DNA from: JAIRTY01 sp050257395
GTDB taxonomy: Bacteria > Actinomycetota > Actinomycetes > Streptosporangiales > Streptosporangiaceae
Direction of reading: 5' to 3'
DNA: 39,336 nucleotides
Assembly: GCA_050257395.1 (NCBI GenBank)
Contig: JBLMWU010000311.1
Span: 1-39,336 of the forward strand
Below the pieces are notes generated by a model. That model was not told where the DNA came from. It made no database searches and worked only from the letters and a program-made list of their open reading frames with translations. The position numbers and the translations under genes were made by a program. Of this stretch, positions 14,911-22,828 are shown piece after piece. Numbering within the stretch: position 1 is the first letter of the stretch; each line of letters opens with the position of its first letter.

Positions 14911-16059
14911 TTGGCCGTCACTCACCCGAACGGCGACAGCGCCTACGACGTGGAGTTCCGGGCCGTCACCAAGCGCTTCGGCAATCTGACCGCGGTCGAC
15001 GCCGTGAGCCTCAGGGTGCACAGGGGCGAGTTCCTGTCGCTGCTGGGGCCGTCGGGCTGCGGCAAGACCACCTCGCTGCGGATGATCGCCGGGTTCGAGC
15101 AGCCGGATGAGGGCGAGATCCTCATCGGCGGGGTGAACGCGGTCGGCACGCCGCCCTACAAGCGTGAGGTCAACACCGTCTTCCAGCAGTACGCCCTGTT
15201 CCCGCACATGTCCGTGCTGGACAACGTCGCCTACGGGCTCAAGCAGCGCAAGGTCGGCAAGGCCGAGCGGTACGCGAAGGCGCGGGAGGCACTGGAACTG
15301 GTGCAGATGACCGGCCGGGAGAAGCACCGGCCCAGCATGCTGTCGGGCGGCCAGCAGCAGCGCGTCGCCCTTGCCCGGTCGCTGGTCATGTCGCCGCGGG
15401 TGCTGCTGCTCGACGAGCCGCTTGGCGCGCTCGACCTCAAGCTCCGCAAGGAGATGCAGATCGAGCTCAAGCGCATCCAGGCGCAGGTCGGCATCACCTT
15501 CGTCTACGTCACCCACGACCAGGGTGAGGCGCTGTCCATGTCCGACCGGGTGGCGGTCATGTCGCACGGCGTCATCGAGCAGATCGACGAGCCGCGGGCG
15601 ATCTACGACCGGCCGCTCACGCCGTTCGTCGCCGACTTCATCGGGGACATGAACTTCCTGTCCGGCGAGGTCGCCGAAGCCGGCGACGGCGGGTTCGCGG
15701 TCGCCGCCGGGCCGGGCGTGGTGGTGCGCGGCCGCGGCGAGGCGGTCAAGGGCCAGCGGGTGCGGATCGGCATCCGGCCCGAGCGGATCGTCGCCGCCGC
15801 GGGCGCATCGGCCGGGACGGCCAACTCGGCCACCGGCGAGGTCGTCACCAAGATGTACCTGGGCGATCAGATCCAGATCGTCGCCACTCTGGCGGGCATC
15901 GGCAACGTGGTGGTGCGCGAGCAGCGTGCCAGCGCCGATCCCGCGCTCGACGCCATCCATCCAGGCGACCGAATCGCTCTCAGCTGGGACGAAGCCGCAC
16001 CACTTCTCCTGGGTGAAGCCGCGCAAGCCGCCCCGGCTAGCCAGCAGGAGGAATCATGA
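14911..16059 (+). CDS. potA: Spermidine/putrescine-type ABC transporter ATP-binding protein
   Basis: 382 residues, on the cytoplasmic face of the membrane. Walker A is GPSGCGKTT (46-54), the Q-loop is in VFQQYALFPHM, the signature is LSGGQQQR (144-151) and Walker B is LLLDEP (165-170). A TOBE-like C-terminal domain (about 245-365) follows, as in PotA. The start is TTG at 14911 with AAGAGG at 14899-14904 ahead of it; no ATG fits the N-terminus. Its stop overlaps the next start (ATGA). Confidence 0.93.
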   Translation: MAVTHPNGDSAYDVEFRAVTKRFGNLTAVDAVSLRVHRGEFLSLLGPSGCGKTTSLRMIAGFEQPDEGEILIGGVNAVGTPPYKREVNTVFQQYALFPHMSVLDNVAYGLKQRKVGKAERYAKAREALELVQMTGREKHRPSMLSGGQQQRVALARSLVMSPRVLLLDEPLGALDLKLRKEMQIELKRIQAQVGITFVYVTHDQGEALSMSDRVAVMSHGVIEQIDEPRAIYDRPLTPFVADFIGDMNFLSGEVAEAGDGGFAVAAGPGVVVRGRGEAVKGQRVRIGIRPERIVAAAGASAGTANSATGEVVTKMYLGDQIQIVATLAGIGNVVVREQRASADPALDAIHPGDRIALSWDEAAPLLLGEAAQAAPASQQEES

Positions 16060-17300
16060 ACGACGACCGGGATGAGCTGAGGATCCTCGCTCCGCGGGAG
16101 ATGAAGCCCAAGCTCGACTACCTGCACCGGGAGGTGCAGCGGGCCGCGGGCCACGCGATGAGCCGCCGCCAGGCGCTCGGCCTGGGCGGCATGGCGATGC
16201 TGGCGGCCGCCGCGGCTGCCTGCGGCAGCTCGGGCGGCTCGTCCGGCGGCGGCAGCACCAGCGGCTCCGGGTCCGGCTCGCTGACCGGCAAGCCGCTGGA
16301 GAACCACCTGGAGATCTACAACTGGTCGGAGTACGACGACCCGTCGACCTTCACGAAGTTCACCAAGCTGCCGGCCGAGGCCAAGGCGGGGCTGACCACC
16401 CACGAGACCTTCTACTCCAGCAACGACGAGCTGCTGGCCAAGCTGCACGCGGGCGGCACCACCTACGACATCATCGTGCCGAGCCAGAACGCGGTCGCCG
16501 AGCTCATCCAGGAGAAGATGCTGCTGGCGCTGGACAAGGCGCTGCTGCCCAACCTCAAGAACCTGGACCCGTCGTTCCTCCGGCCGTCCTACGACCCGAC
16601 CGGCGACTACCACGTCATCAAAGACTTCGGCATCACGATGTTCTTCTACAACAACAAGATCGTGACCGAGCAGCCGAAGACGATGCTCGACTTCTACCAC
16701 CTGCTGCCCAAGTACGTGGGCAAGGGCAGGACCAACCTGCTGGACGGGGCGGAAGAGGTCGTGCCGCTGGCGCTGATGGCGCTGGGCATGGACCCCAACA
16801 CCACCAGCTCCGCGGACTTCGCCAAGGTCAAGACGTTCCTGCTGTCCATCCGCAAGGGCGTCACCACCATCGACTCGTCCGCCTACATCAACGACGCCAT
16901 CGCCGGCAAGATCATCATGAGCCAGGGCTGGAACGGTGACGTGCGCCGGATCGTGCAGGGGCGCAAGAAGCAGGGCGACATCACCGCGGTCATCCCGCAG
17001 GCCGCGTCGGAGATCTGGGCCGACAACTGGTGCATCCCGGCGACCGCGCCGCACCCGGTGGCCGCGCATGCCTGGATCAACTGGCTGCTCACCCCGAGCA
17101 CGGCCGTGACCGAGATGAACTACCACAACTACAAGATCCCGATGCCCGCCGCGCTGGCCCAGCTGCCCTCGGCGCTGAAGAACGACCCGATGTTCAACGT
17201 GCCGAAGTCGTACACGGACAACTACCACTACATCCTCAACGTGAGCCCGCAGGTGGTGGAGACCCGCACCCAGATCTACTCGGAGTTCAAGGCGGCGTAA
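16056..17300 (+). CDS. potD: Polyamine-type substrate-binding lipoprotein, Tat-exported
   Basis: 414 residues. Unusually, about 35 hydrophilic residues come before the signal: twin arginine SRRQAL at 36-41, hydrophobic part, then lipobox AAAAAC with Cys56 as the lipidation site. A Ser/Gly linker (57-75) leads to the periplasmic-binding fold: LEIYNWSEYDDPSTF, then YDIIVPSQNAV, then VIKDFGITMFFYNN. These match PotD/PotF-like proteins, which bind spermidine or putrescine outside the cell. The exact ligand is not proven. It overlaps potA by 4 bases. Confidence 0.9.
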   Translation: MNDDRDELRILAPREMKPKLDYLHREVQRAAGHAMSRRQALGLGGMAMLAAAAAACGSSGGSSGGGSTSGSGSGSLTGKPLENHLEIYNWSEYDDPSTFTKFTKLPAEAKAGLTTHETFYSSNDELLAKLHAGGTTYDIIVPSQNAVAELIQEKMLLALDKALLPNLKNLDPSFLRPSYDPTGDYHVIKDFGITMFFYNNKIVTEQPKTMLDFYHLLPKYVGKGRTNLLDGAEEVVPLALMALGMDPNTTSSADFAKVKTFLLSIRKGVTTIDSSAYINDAIAGKIIMSQGWNGDVRRIVQGRKKQGDITAVIPQAASEIWADNWCIPATAPHPVAAHAWINWLLTPSTAVTEMNYHNYKIPMPAALAQLPSALKNDPMFNVPKSYTDNYHYILNVSPQVVETRTQIYSEFKAA

Positions 17301-17336
17301 GCGCATGCCCAGCCACGATCACCAGGACATGCCCTG

Positions 17337-18224
17337 ATGGCGGTCGCCGAGAAGACGCCGGAGGTGGCCGCCGCCCCGGCGGCCACCCGCCGGGCGCGGT
17401 CGTTCAAGCCTCGCTACCCGTCCTGGCTGACCGCACCGTCGCTGCTGTACTACGCGGTCTTCTTCCTGGGCCCGATGGCCATCCTGGTGGCGTTCTCCCT
17501 GGCCGAGCAGCAGGGCTTCGGCTCGCTCAGCTACGGGTTCCACACGTCCCAGTACGGCCAGGTCCTGACGCCGCTGTACATCACGATCTTCGAGCGCACC
17601 CTGGTGATGGCCTCGATCGGGACCGTGCTGACCGTCCTGGTGGGGTACCCGGTCGCCTACTGGATGGCCCGCTACCTGTCGGACTACAAGATGCTGGCGC
17701 TGCTCATCGTGGTGGTGCCGTTCTGGACCTCGTTCCTCATCCGCACCTACGCTCTGAAGATCATTCTGGACCCCAACGGGTACCTGGCCCGCGACCTGGG
17801 GATCAGCATCCTGTACACCAAGTACGCGGTGGCCGTGGGCCTGGTGTACAACTACCTGCCGCTGTTCATCCTGCCGGTGTTCGCGTCGCTGGAGCGGATG
17901 GACTGGACGCTCATCGAGGCAGCCACCGACCTGGGCGCGCGCCCGTTCACCGCGTTCCGGCAGATCACGCTGCGGCTCACGCTGCCCGGCGTGGTCACCG
18001 GCGGGCTGCTGGTGTTCATCCCGATGACCGGCGAGTACATCATCCCCAGCATCCTGTCCGGCGGGAACTACGAGTTCGTCGGCAACGTCATCGGGGACCA
18101 GTTCGACCAGGCCCAGAACCAGCCGTTCGGCTCGGCGCTGTCGATCGCGCTGATGCTGGCGCTGTCGGTGTTCGTGGTCGTGTACATCCTGTTCGCCACG
18201 AAAGAGGAGCAGTTCGGTGCGTAG
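17337..18224 (+). CDS. potB: Polyamine-type ABC transporter permease 1
   Basis: 295 residues with six membrane helices (about 36-56, 83-103, 118-138, 167-187, 218-238, 260-283). The BPD_transp_1 coupling loop EAATDLGARPFTAFRQITLR is at about 193-212. It forms the channel with PotC. Start ATG at 17337; a weak AGGAC precedes it. The 3' end overlaps the GTG of the next gene by 8 bases. Confidence 0.92.
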   Translation: MAVAEKTPEVAAAPAATRRARSFKPRYPSWLTAPSLLYYAVFFLGPMAILVAFSLAEQQGFGSLSYGFHTSQYGQVLTPLYITIFERTLVMASIGTVLTVLVGYPVAYWMARYLSDYKMLALLIVVVPFWTSFLIRTYALKIILDPNGYLARDLGISILYTKYAVAVGLVYNYLPLFILPVFASLERMDWTLIEAATDLGARPFTAFRQITLRLTLPGVVTGGLLVFIPMTGEYIIPSILSGGNYEFVGNVIGDQFDQAQNQPFGSALSIALMLALSVFVVVYILFATKEEQFGA

Positions 18225-19143
18225 GCGCCTGTCGGCCAAGCACGGGTTCACCGCCTGGGCCGTGCTGGTGTACGCGTTCCTCTTCCTGCCGATCCTGGTG
18301 ATGGTGGTCTTCGCCTTCAACAAGCCGTCCGCCGCCGCGCTGGCCGCCTTCCACGGCTCCGGCATCTGCAGCATCCCGCCCGCCCAGGTCGGCAACATCG
18401 CGGTCTGGAACGGGTTCACCTCCTGCTGGTTCAGCGCGGGGCTGCACGACCCGACCTACATCCCGGCGATCGTCACCAGCCTGCAGATCGCCGCCGAGGC
18501 CTCGGTGGTCTCCACCGTGCTGGGGCTGTGCGCGGCGCTGGCGCTGGCCCGGATGAAGCCGCGGCTGCGGGCCCCGTTCGACGCCCTGGCATACCTGACC
18601 CTGGTGGTGCCCGAGATCGTGATCGCGGTGGCCTCGCTCATCTTCTTCGTGCAGGCACGCAGCGCCGTCCCGGCCTTCCCGGCGCTGGGCAAGGTGACCA
18701 TTCTGCTCGGCCAGGTGGTGTTCAACGCGTCCGTGGCGATGCTCATCATCCGCGCCCGGTTCGTCGGGATGGGCGACACCCTGGAGGAGGCCGCCTACGA
18801 CCTGGGCTCGGGGCCGCTGGCCACCTTCCGGCAGGTGACCCTGCCCCGGCTCATGCCCGCCATCGTGTCGGCGGCCCTGCTGTCGTTCACCTTCTCCTTC
18901 GACGACTACGTGGAGCCCGCCTTCACCAACGGGACCACGAACACCTGGCCGATCGTGCTGTTCTCCGCGGTCCGCTTCGGCCTCACCCCGGCCGTGAACG
19001 CGCTCGCCACCATCATGCTGGCGGTCACCGTGACCGCGATCGTGGTCACCGCCGTCGTGCTGCGCCGCAGCCGCGCCCGCGGCCAGGCCGGCCGGGATCA
19101 GGGGGCGGCCACGGCGCTGGACGCCGCGCTCGGCACCCGCTGA
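18217..19143 (+). CDS. potC: Polyamine-type ABC transporter permease 2
   Basis: 308 residues, six predicted helices, with the coupling loop EEAAYDLGSGPLATFRQVTL at about 189-208. It is the second channel subunit. A roughly 35-residue insertion-like loop after helix 1 contains two cysteines (GSGICSIPPA and GFTSCWFSAGL), which could form a disulfide outside. The GTG start lies within potB. The C-terminal tail is Ala/Arg-rich and ends in a short tandem duplication that includes the stop codon. Confidence 0.91.
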   Translation: MRRRLSAKHGFTAWAVLVYAFLFLPILVMVVFAFNKPSAAALAAFHGSGICSIPPAQVGNIAVWNGFTSCWFSAGLHDPTYIPAIVTSLQIAAEASVVSTVLGLCAALALARMKPRLRAPFDALAYLTLVVPEIVIAVASLIFFVQARSAVPAFPALGKVTILLGQVVFNASVAMLIIRARFVGMGDTLEEAAYDLGSGPLATFRQVTLPRLMPAIVSAALLSFTFSFDDYVEPAFTNGTTNTWPIVLFSAVRFGLTPAVNALATIMLAVTVTAIVVTAVVLRRSRARGQAGRDQGAATALDAALGTR

Positions 19144-19166
19144 CCGCCCGGCATCCGCTGACCGCC
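19131..19166 (+). repeat. 18-bp tandem duplication across the potC stop codon
   Basis: The units at 19131-19148 and 19149-19166 differ at one base (CGGCACCCGC versus CGGCATCCGC, both followed by TGACCGCC). The first TGA is the potC stop and the second repeats it downstream. Confidence 0.75.
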
Positions 19167-19177
19167 GCCGCCGGACG

Positions 19178-21235
19178 TCAGGACAGCGTCTGGACGGTCA
19201 CGTCGCTGGCCCGGACGAAGAACGTCCGGTGGTTGAAGGAGATCTGGTAGTAGGGCGTCGTGCCGATGATGATCGTGTGGTCGTCCGGCAGGCTGGAGTC
19301 GATCGTCGCGGCGTAGTAGTAGTCCGTCGGCACTGCGCCGGCCAGCGGGTACCGCTGCCCGGCCCGGATGGTGTACGCCAGCTTGACCACCTGCGTCACC
19401 GGCACCGCCGACGGGTAGGCGGACGCCTCCGGGTAGGCGGCGCCGTAGACCGGGATGGACGTGCGGCCTGACTTCGGGGTGATCACCTTCCCGCTGGTGT
19501 ACAGCGCCTTCTGCTGGCTGCCGCCCGGGTTGTAGAACCACGCCCTGCGGCCGGAGTACCAGACCGCCGTCCACTTGCCGCTCTGCCCGGCGAACACGAA
19601 CCGCTGCCCGATGGTGGCCTTGTCACCCCAGTCGCTGTCGGTTTTGGTGCCGCTGCCCCCGCCGGGGTACAGCACCTTGTCCGCGACGAGGGGGTACCCG
19701 CTGCCCGGGCCGGTGTGCAGGTACACGAAACTGGCGGGCTGCCTGAGCGTCACGCAGCCCGAACCCGTGCAGTCGGTCATCGTCTGCACGTTGGTGGCGA
19801 ACGTGGGGTCGATCGTGACCAGGTGATGGGTGCCGCGTGACGACGCGCCGCCGGCCGCCCGCTGCGCGGCGTCGCTCACGCCGCGGGTCAGCGCCATGAA
19901 GTGGTTCCAGTTCCAGAACGGGCCCGGGTCCCAGTGCTGGGCCGCGGTCAGGCTGGTGGTCGGCCCCGGCACGTCCTCGTGGCCGAGGATGTGCGACCGG
20001 TCGAGGGGGATGCCGTACTCGGCGGCGAGATACCGGACCAGGGCCGCGTCCGACTGGTACATCGCCTGCGTGTACCAGGTGCTGCCCTGCCCCGCGAAGC
20101 CCTCGTTCTCGATGTTGATCGCGTGCATGTTGACGTACCAGTCGCCTGCACCCCACGAGACGTCGGATGGGGGCACCATCTCGGTGACCGCGCCGTCGGC
20201 CGACCGGACCACGTAGTTGGCGCTCACGTACGAGGTGGGGTCCTGGAACGTGCTGATGGCGGCGGCGTAGGAGCCCTCGGTGTCGTGGATGATGATGTAG
20301 CGGATCTTCATGCTGGCGGGCTGGTGCGCCGGGGTGAGCATGCTGGCCGGCCGGCCCGCGGTGTCGTAGTTGCCGTAGTTGGTGGGGTCGGCCGGGTCGT
20401 CCTGGGCGTAGGCCGCGGGCGTGTATGTGCAGTTCAGGGCGGCGGGGCAGTCGATCGTGGGGGTGCTGCCGGCCGTTCGGGCCGGGGTCTGCCAGCGCGC
20501 GAGGCGAGCAAGCTGGGCGCGGTCCGGGTGCACACCCGGCGTGGCTGGCAGCGTCATGACCTGCCGGTCGGTGGTGGTCAGCGATGCCCCGCGGGCCAGC
20601 GTGCGGAAAACGCCGTCGGCGAACATCTGCGCCTGCTGGGCGGTGGCCGCGCCGCTGTACTGCGCCACAGCCCCGTACCAGCCGCCCAGCGAGGCGGGCA
20701 GCGCCCCGCCGGACAGCGCCCGGGCGTCGTGGGCGAGCACCGCCGCTGCGCCGCGGATGTTCTGCCGGTCGCCGGCCTGCAGGCTGGCCGCGGGCAGGTG
20801 CAGCAGCCGGGCTGCTTCGTTCAGCGTGTACTGGATGCTGGGCAGCGTGACGGTGCGGGTGCCCGCGGCGCCCGGCAGGCCGCGGCCGTCCGGCCCGCGG
20901 AAGGTCCTGGCGGTCAGGTTCATCACCCCGTAGCCGCCGTCCACGCTCGGGGCCGTGCCATGGCCCGTCCATCTGGTTTCGTCCCACGAGATCGCCAGCA
21001 GCAGCCGGGCGGGCACCCCGAACTCGCGGGCGGCGGCCTGCATCATCGCCATCCGGCTGCCCGGCGCGGGCGCGGCACTCGCGGCCCGGGCGGGCGCGGT
21101 GACCGCGGCGGCGCTGCCCGCGGTGCCCAGCGCGGCGGCTGCCGTGGCGATGGTGAGCGCTGCCAGCCCGGCGGCGGGCCGGAGCCGGTGGCGGGGGGTG
21201 CGCGCGTGCTGGTGGATCGCGTGCTCCTGGATCAT
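19178..21235 (-). CDS. Secreted N-acetylmuramoyl-L-alanine amidase with extra N-terminal domain
   Basis: 685 residues. Residues 1-52 are a long signal peptide. Residues 58-215 look like a lytic-transglycosylase or SLT-type fold (VPARLLLAISWDETRW with Glu86, then GGYGVMNLT). Residues 312-445 are an Amidase_2 (AmpD/PGRP-like) domain with zinc ligands His317 (YIIIHDTEG), His419 (LGHEDVPGP) and Asp436 (HWDPGPF). The C-terminal 200 residues are beta-rich, SH3-like, probably wall binding. It should cleave peptidoglycan stem peptides outside the cell. GGAG precedes the ATG. It converges on the pot operon. Confidence 0.9.
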   Translation of the reverse strand: MIQEHAIHQHARTPRHRLRPAAGLAALTIATAAAALGTAGSAAAVTAPARAASAAPAPGSRMAMMQAAAREFGVPARLLLAISWDETRWTGHGTAPSVDGGYGVMNLTARTFRGPDGRGLPGAAGTRTVTLPSIQYTLNEAARLLHLPAASLQAGDRQNIRGAAAVLAHDARALSGGALPASLGGWYGAVAQYSGAATAQQAQMFADGVFRTLARGASLTTTDRQVMTLPATPGVHPDRAQLARLARWQTPARTAGSTPTIDCPAALNCTYTPAAYAQDDPADPTNYGNYDTAGRPASMLTPAHQPASMKIRYIIIHDTEGSYAAAISTFQDPTSYVSANYVVRSADGAVTEMVPPSDVSWGAGDWYVNMHAINIENEGFAGQGSTWYTQAMYQSDAALVRYLAAEYGIPLDRSHILGHEDVPGPTTSLTAAQHWDPGPFWNWNHFMALTRGVSDAAQRAAGGASSRGTHHLVTIDPTFATNVQTMTDCTGSGCVTLRQPASFVYLHTGPGSGYPLVADKVLYPGGGSGTKTDSDWGDKATIGQRFVFAGQSGKWTAVWYSGRRAWFYNPGGSQQKALYTSGKVITPKSGRTSIPVYGAAYPEASAYPSAVPVTQVVKLAYTIRAGQRYPLAGAVPTDYYYAATIDSSLPDDHTIIIGTTPYYQISFNHRTFFVRASDVTVQTLS

Positions 21236-21291
21236 GGTCTCCGCTCACTGTCGGTCGGCCGGGCAGGTGACATAAACCACGACATACTCCC

Positions 21292-21308
21292 GCGGCAGGT
21301 TCCCTGCC
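21292..21308. promoter_or_regulatory. Short perfect hairpin upstream of the amidase gene
   Basis: CGGCAGG (21292-21298) and CCTGCCG (21302-21308) pair over 7 bp around TTC in the 158-base gap between the amidase and HAD genes. It may be an operator or leader hairpin; no family is recognised. Confidence 0.35.
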
Positions 21309-21380
21309 GGGATGAATTTCTGTTGATTCCGCTCCGCAGCGGGGATACGGCCCCGGCCGGAAAGGCTGGCTGACGGTTGG

Positions 21381-21386
21381 CATACT
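21381..21386 (+). promoter_or_regulatory. -10 hexamer for the HAD gene
   Basis: CATACT ends 7 bases before the GTG start at 21394 and no ribosome site fits between, suggesting a leaderless mRNA. Confidence 0.5.
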
Positions 21387-21393
21387 GGCGGCT

Positions 21394-22095
21394 GTGAAGC
21401 CGCTGCGGGTGCTGCTGTTCGACGTGTTCGGGACGCTGGTGGACTGGCGGGGCAGCCTGATCGGGCTCGGCCGCCGGACGGGGGAGCGGGCGGGTGTGCA
21501 CGCCGACTGGGCGGCCATCGTGGACGACTGGCGGCGCGCCTACCAGCCCGCGATGGACCGGGTCCGCCACGGTGAGCAGTGGCGCGACCTGGACTCGCTG
21601 CAGCGCGGGACGCTAGCGGACGTGCTCGCCCGGCACGGGGCGGAGCTGGCCGAGGCGGACCGCGAGTCGCTGGTCATGGGCTGGCGGCAGCTGCGGCCCT
21701 GGCCGGACAGCCGGGACGGGCTGGCACGGCTGCGCCGCCGGCACATCACCGCCACGCTGTCGAACGGGCATCTCGCGCTGCTGGCGGACCTGCTCAAGTT
21801 CGCCGACCTGCGGGTGGACGCGCTGCTGTCGGCGCAGCTCGCCGGCGGCTACAAACCCGATCCCGGGGTCTACCTCACGGCGCTGCGGCTGCTCAGCTGC
21901 GAGCCGGGGGAGGCCGGCATGGTCGCCGCGCACCCCTCGGACCTGCGCGCCGCCGCGGCGCTCGGCCTGCGCCCGCTGTTCGTGCGGCGGCCGCTCGAAT
22001 GGGGGCCCGGCGCGGAGCCGGCCGCCGCGCCCGGCCTGGACGGCGTGATCGACGCGGCGGACCTGGGCGAGCTGGCCGGGGCCCTCGGCTGCTGA
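21394..22095 (+). CDS. HAD-superfamily hydrolase, haloacid dehalogenase type II-like
   Basis: 233 residues, cytoplasmic. The nucleophile is Asp10 in LLFDVFGTLVDW; motif II is ATLSNGH (about 120), the motif III lysine is in GGYKPDP, and motif IV is in MVAAHPSDLRAAAALGLRPLFV, near the AHxxDLxxA pattern of L-2-haloacid dehalogenases. Such enzymes remove halide from 2-haloacids, but many relatives are phosphatases, so substrate is open. The GTG start follows the -10 closely. Confidence 0.87.
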   Translation: MKPLRVLLFDVFGTLVDWRGSLIGLGRRTGERAGVHADWAAIVDDWRRAYQPAMDRVRHGEQWRDLDSLQRGTLADVLARHGAELAEADRESLVMGWRQLRPWPDSRDGLARLRRRHITATLSNGHLALLADLLKFADLRVDALLSAQLAGGYKPDPGVYLTALRLLSCEPGEAGMVAAHPSDLRAAAALGLRPLFVRRPLEWGPGAEPAAAPGLDGVIDAADLGELAGALGC

Positions 22096-22125
22096 GGGCC
22101 GCGGCCAGGGCCGGGCGTTCACCAG

Positions 22126-22143
22126 GGCCGGGCAGCTCCGGCC
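22126..22143. terminator. Weak hairpin between convergent HAD and YhhN-like genes
   Basis: GGCCGG (22126-22131) and CCGGCC (22138-22143) pair around a 6-base loop. A CCAGGGCCGGGC repeat also occurs twice just upstream. No T-run. Confidence 0.3.
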
Positions 22144-22174
22144 GGCCGCCAGGGAAGGGCGCCCGGTGCGGACG

Positions 22175-22759
22175 TCAGTCCGCCAGCAGCGCCTGCGCGG
22201 ACGTGTAGGTCGCCATCACCAGGCCTTCGTGCGCGGGCAGGTGCAGGTCACCGAATTTGGCCAGCGCCAGCAGGGCGTCCGACACCAGGAACAGGGCGCC
22301 GCCAGCGGCGGCTTCCGGGGTTCCCCGGTCCAGTGCGGTCAGGGCCATCGCCAGCAGCACGGCACTGTAGGCGGCGACCGGCAGCCGGTCCTTGCCGGTG
22401 CGCGGCCACAGGTAGGCGTTGAGGCCCGCGAACGCGGCCAGGTACGGGGCGGCCAGCACCGGCCGGGCGCGCAGCCGGCCGCCGCCGGGGCGCTGGCGCA
22501 GCGCGACGATCCAGGCGGCGTGGCTGGCGAGGAAGCTCGCGAGCCCGGCGGTGAACGCGGCGTCGCCGCTGCCGAGCAGGGCGACGTCGCCCGCGCCGCC
22601 CAGCGCCAGGGCGCACTGCACCGGCCGGTCCCTGCCCACCATCAGCGTGGGCATGAGCAGGGGCTTGGTCAGCCACCGCAGCCGGTCACGCCCGGCCGCG
22701 GCGAGGACCGTGTCCGCGGCTGCGAGGGCCGCGAACGCGGCGGTCATCCGGCGGGCCAT
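22175..22759 (-). CDS. YhhN/TMEM86-family protein (lysoplasmalogenase-like)
   Basis: 194 residues, about seven hydrophobic segments. Family markers are LRWLTKPLLMPTLM near the start, the GDVALLGSGDAAFTAGLASFLASHAAW block in the middle, and ALFLVSDALLALAKF near the end. The family hydrolyses the vinyl ether bond of lysoplasmalogens; whether this organism makes plasmalogens is unknown, so the activity is inferred. GGAGAGGAGG precedes the ATG, and TAGGCT (22787-22792, minus strand) may be the -10. Confidence 0.84.
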   Translation of the reverse strand: MARRMTAAFAALAAADTVLAAAGRDRLRWLTKPLLMPTLMVGRDRPVQCALALGGAGDVALLGSGDAAFTAGLASFLASHAAWIVALRQRPGGGRLRARPVLAAPYLAAFAGLNAYLWPRTGKDRLPVAAYSAVLLAMALTALDRGTPEAAAGGALFLVSDALLALAKFGDLHLPAHEGLVMATYTSAQALLAD

Positions 22760-22828
22760 CCGGCCTCCTCTCCTGCCTGGGCGGCCAGCCTACGCTCAGC
22801 CGATCACCGCGGTCCGCCAGCAGGCACG

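Noticed and set aside
15867..17306. Minus-strand 479-residue ORF opposite potD
   Set aside because: Low-complexity Arg/Val/His-rich translation; the plus strand encodes an intact binding lipoprotein with Tat signal and lipobox.
21236..21393. Cyclic-di-AMP (ydaO) riboswitch before the wall amidase gene
   Set aside because: Such elements often precede actinobacterial wall hydrolases, but the conserved core sequences are not present in this gap or in the gap before the surface protein.
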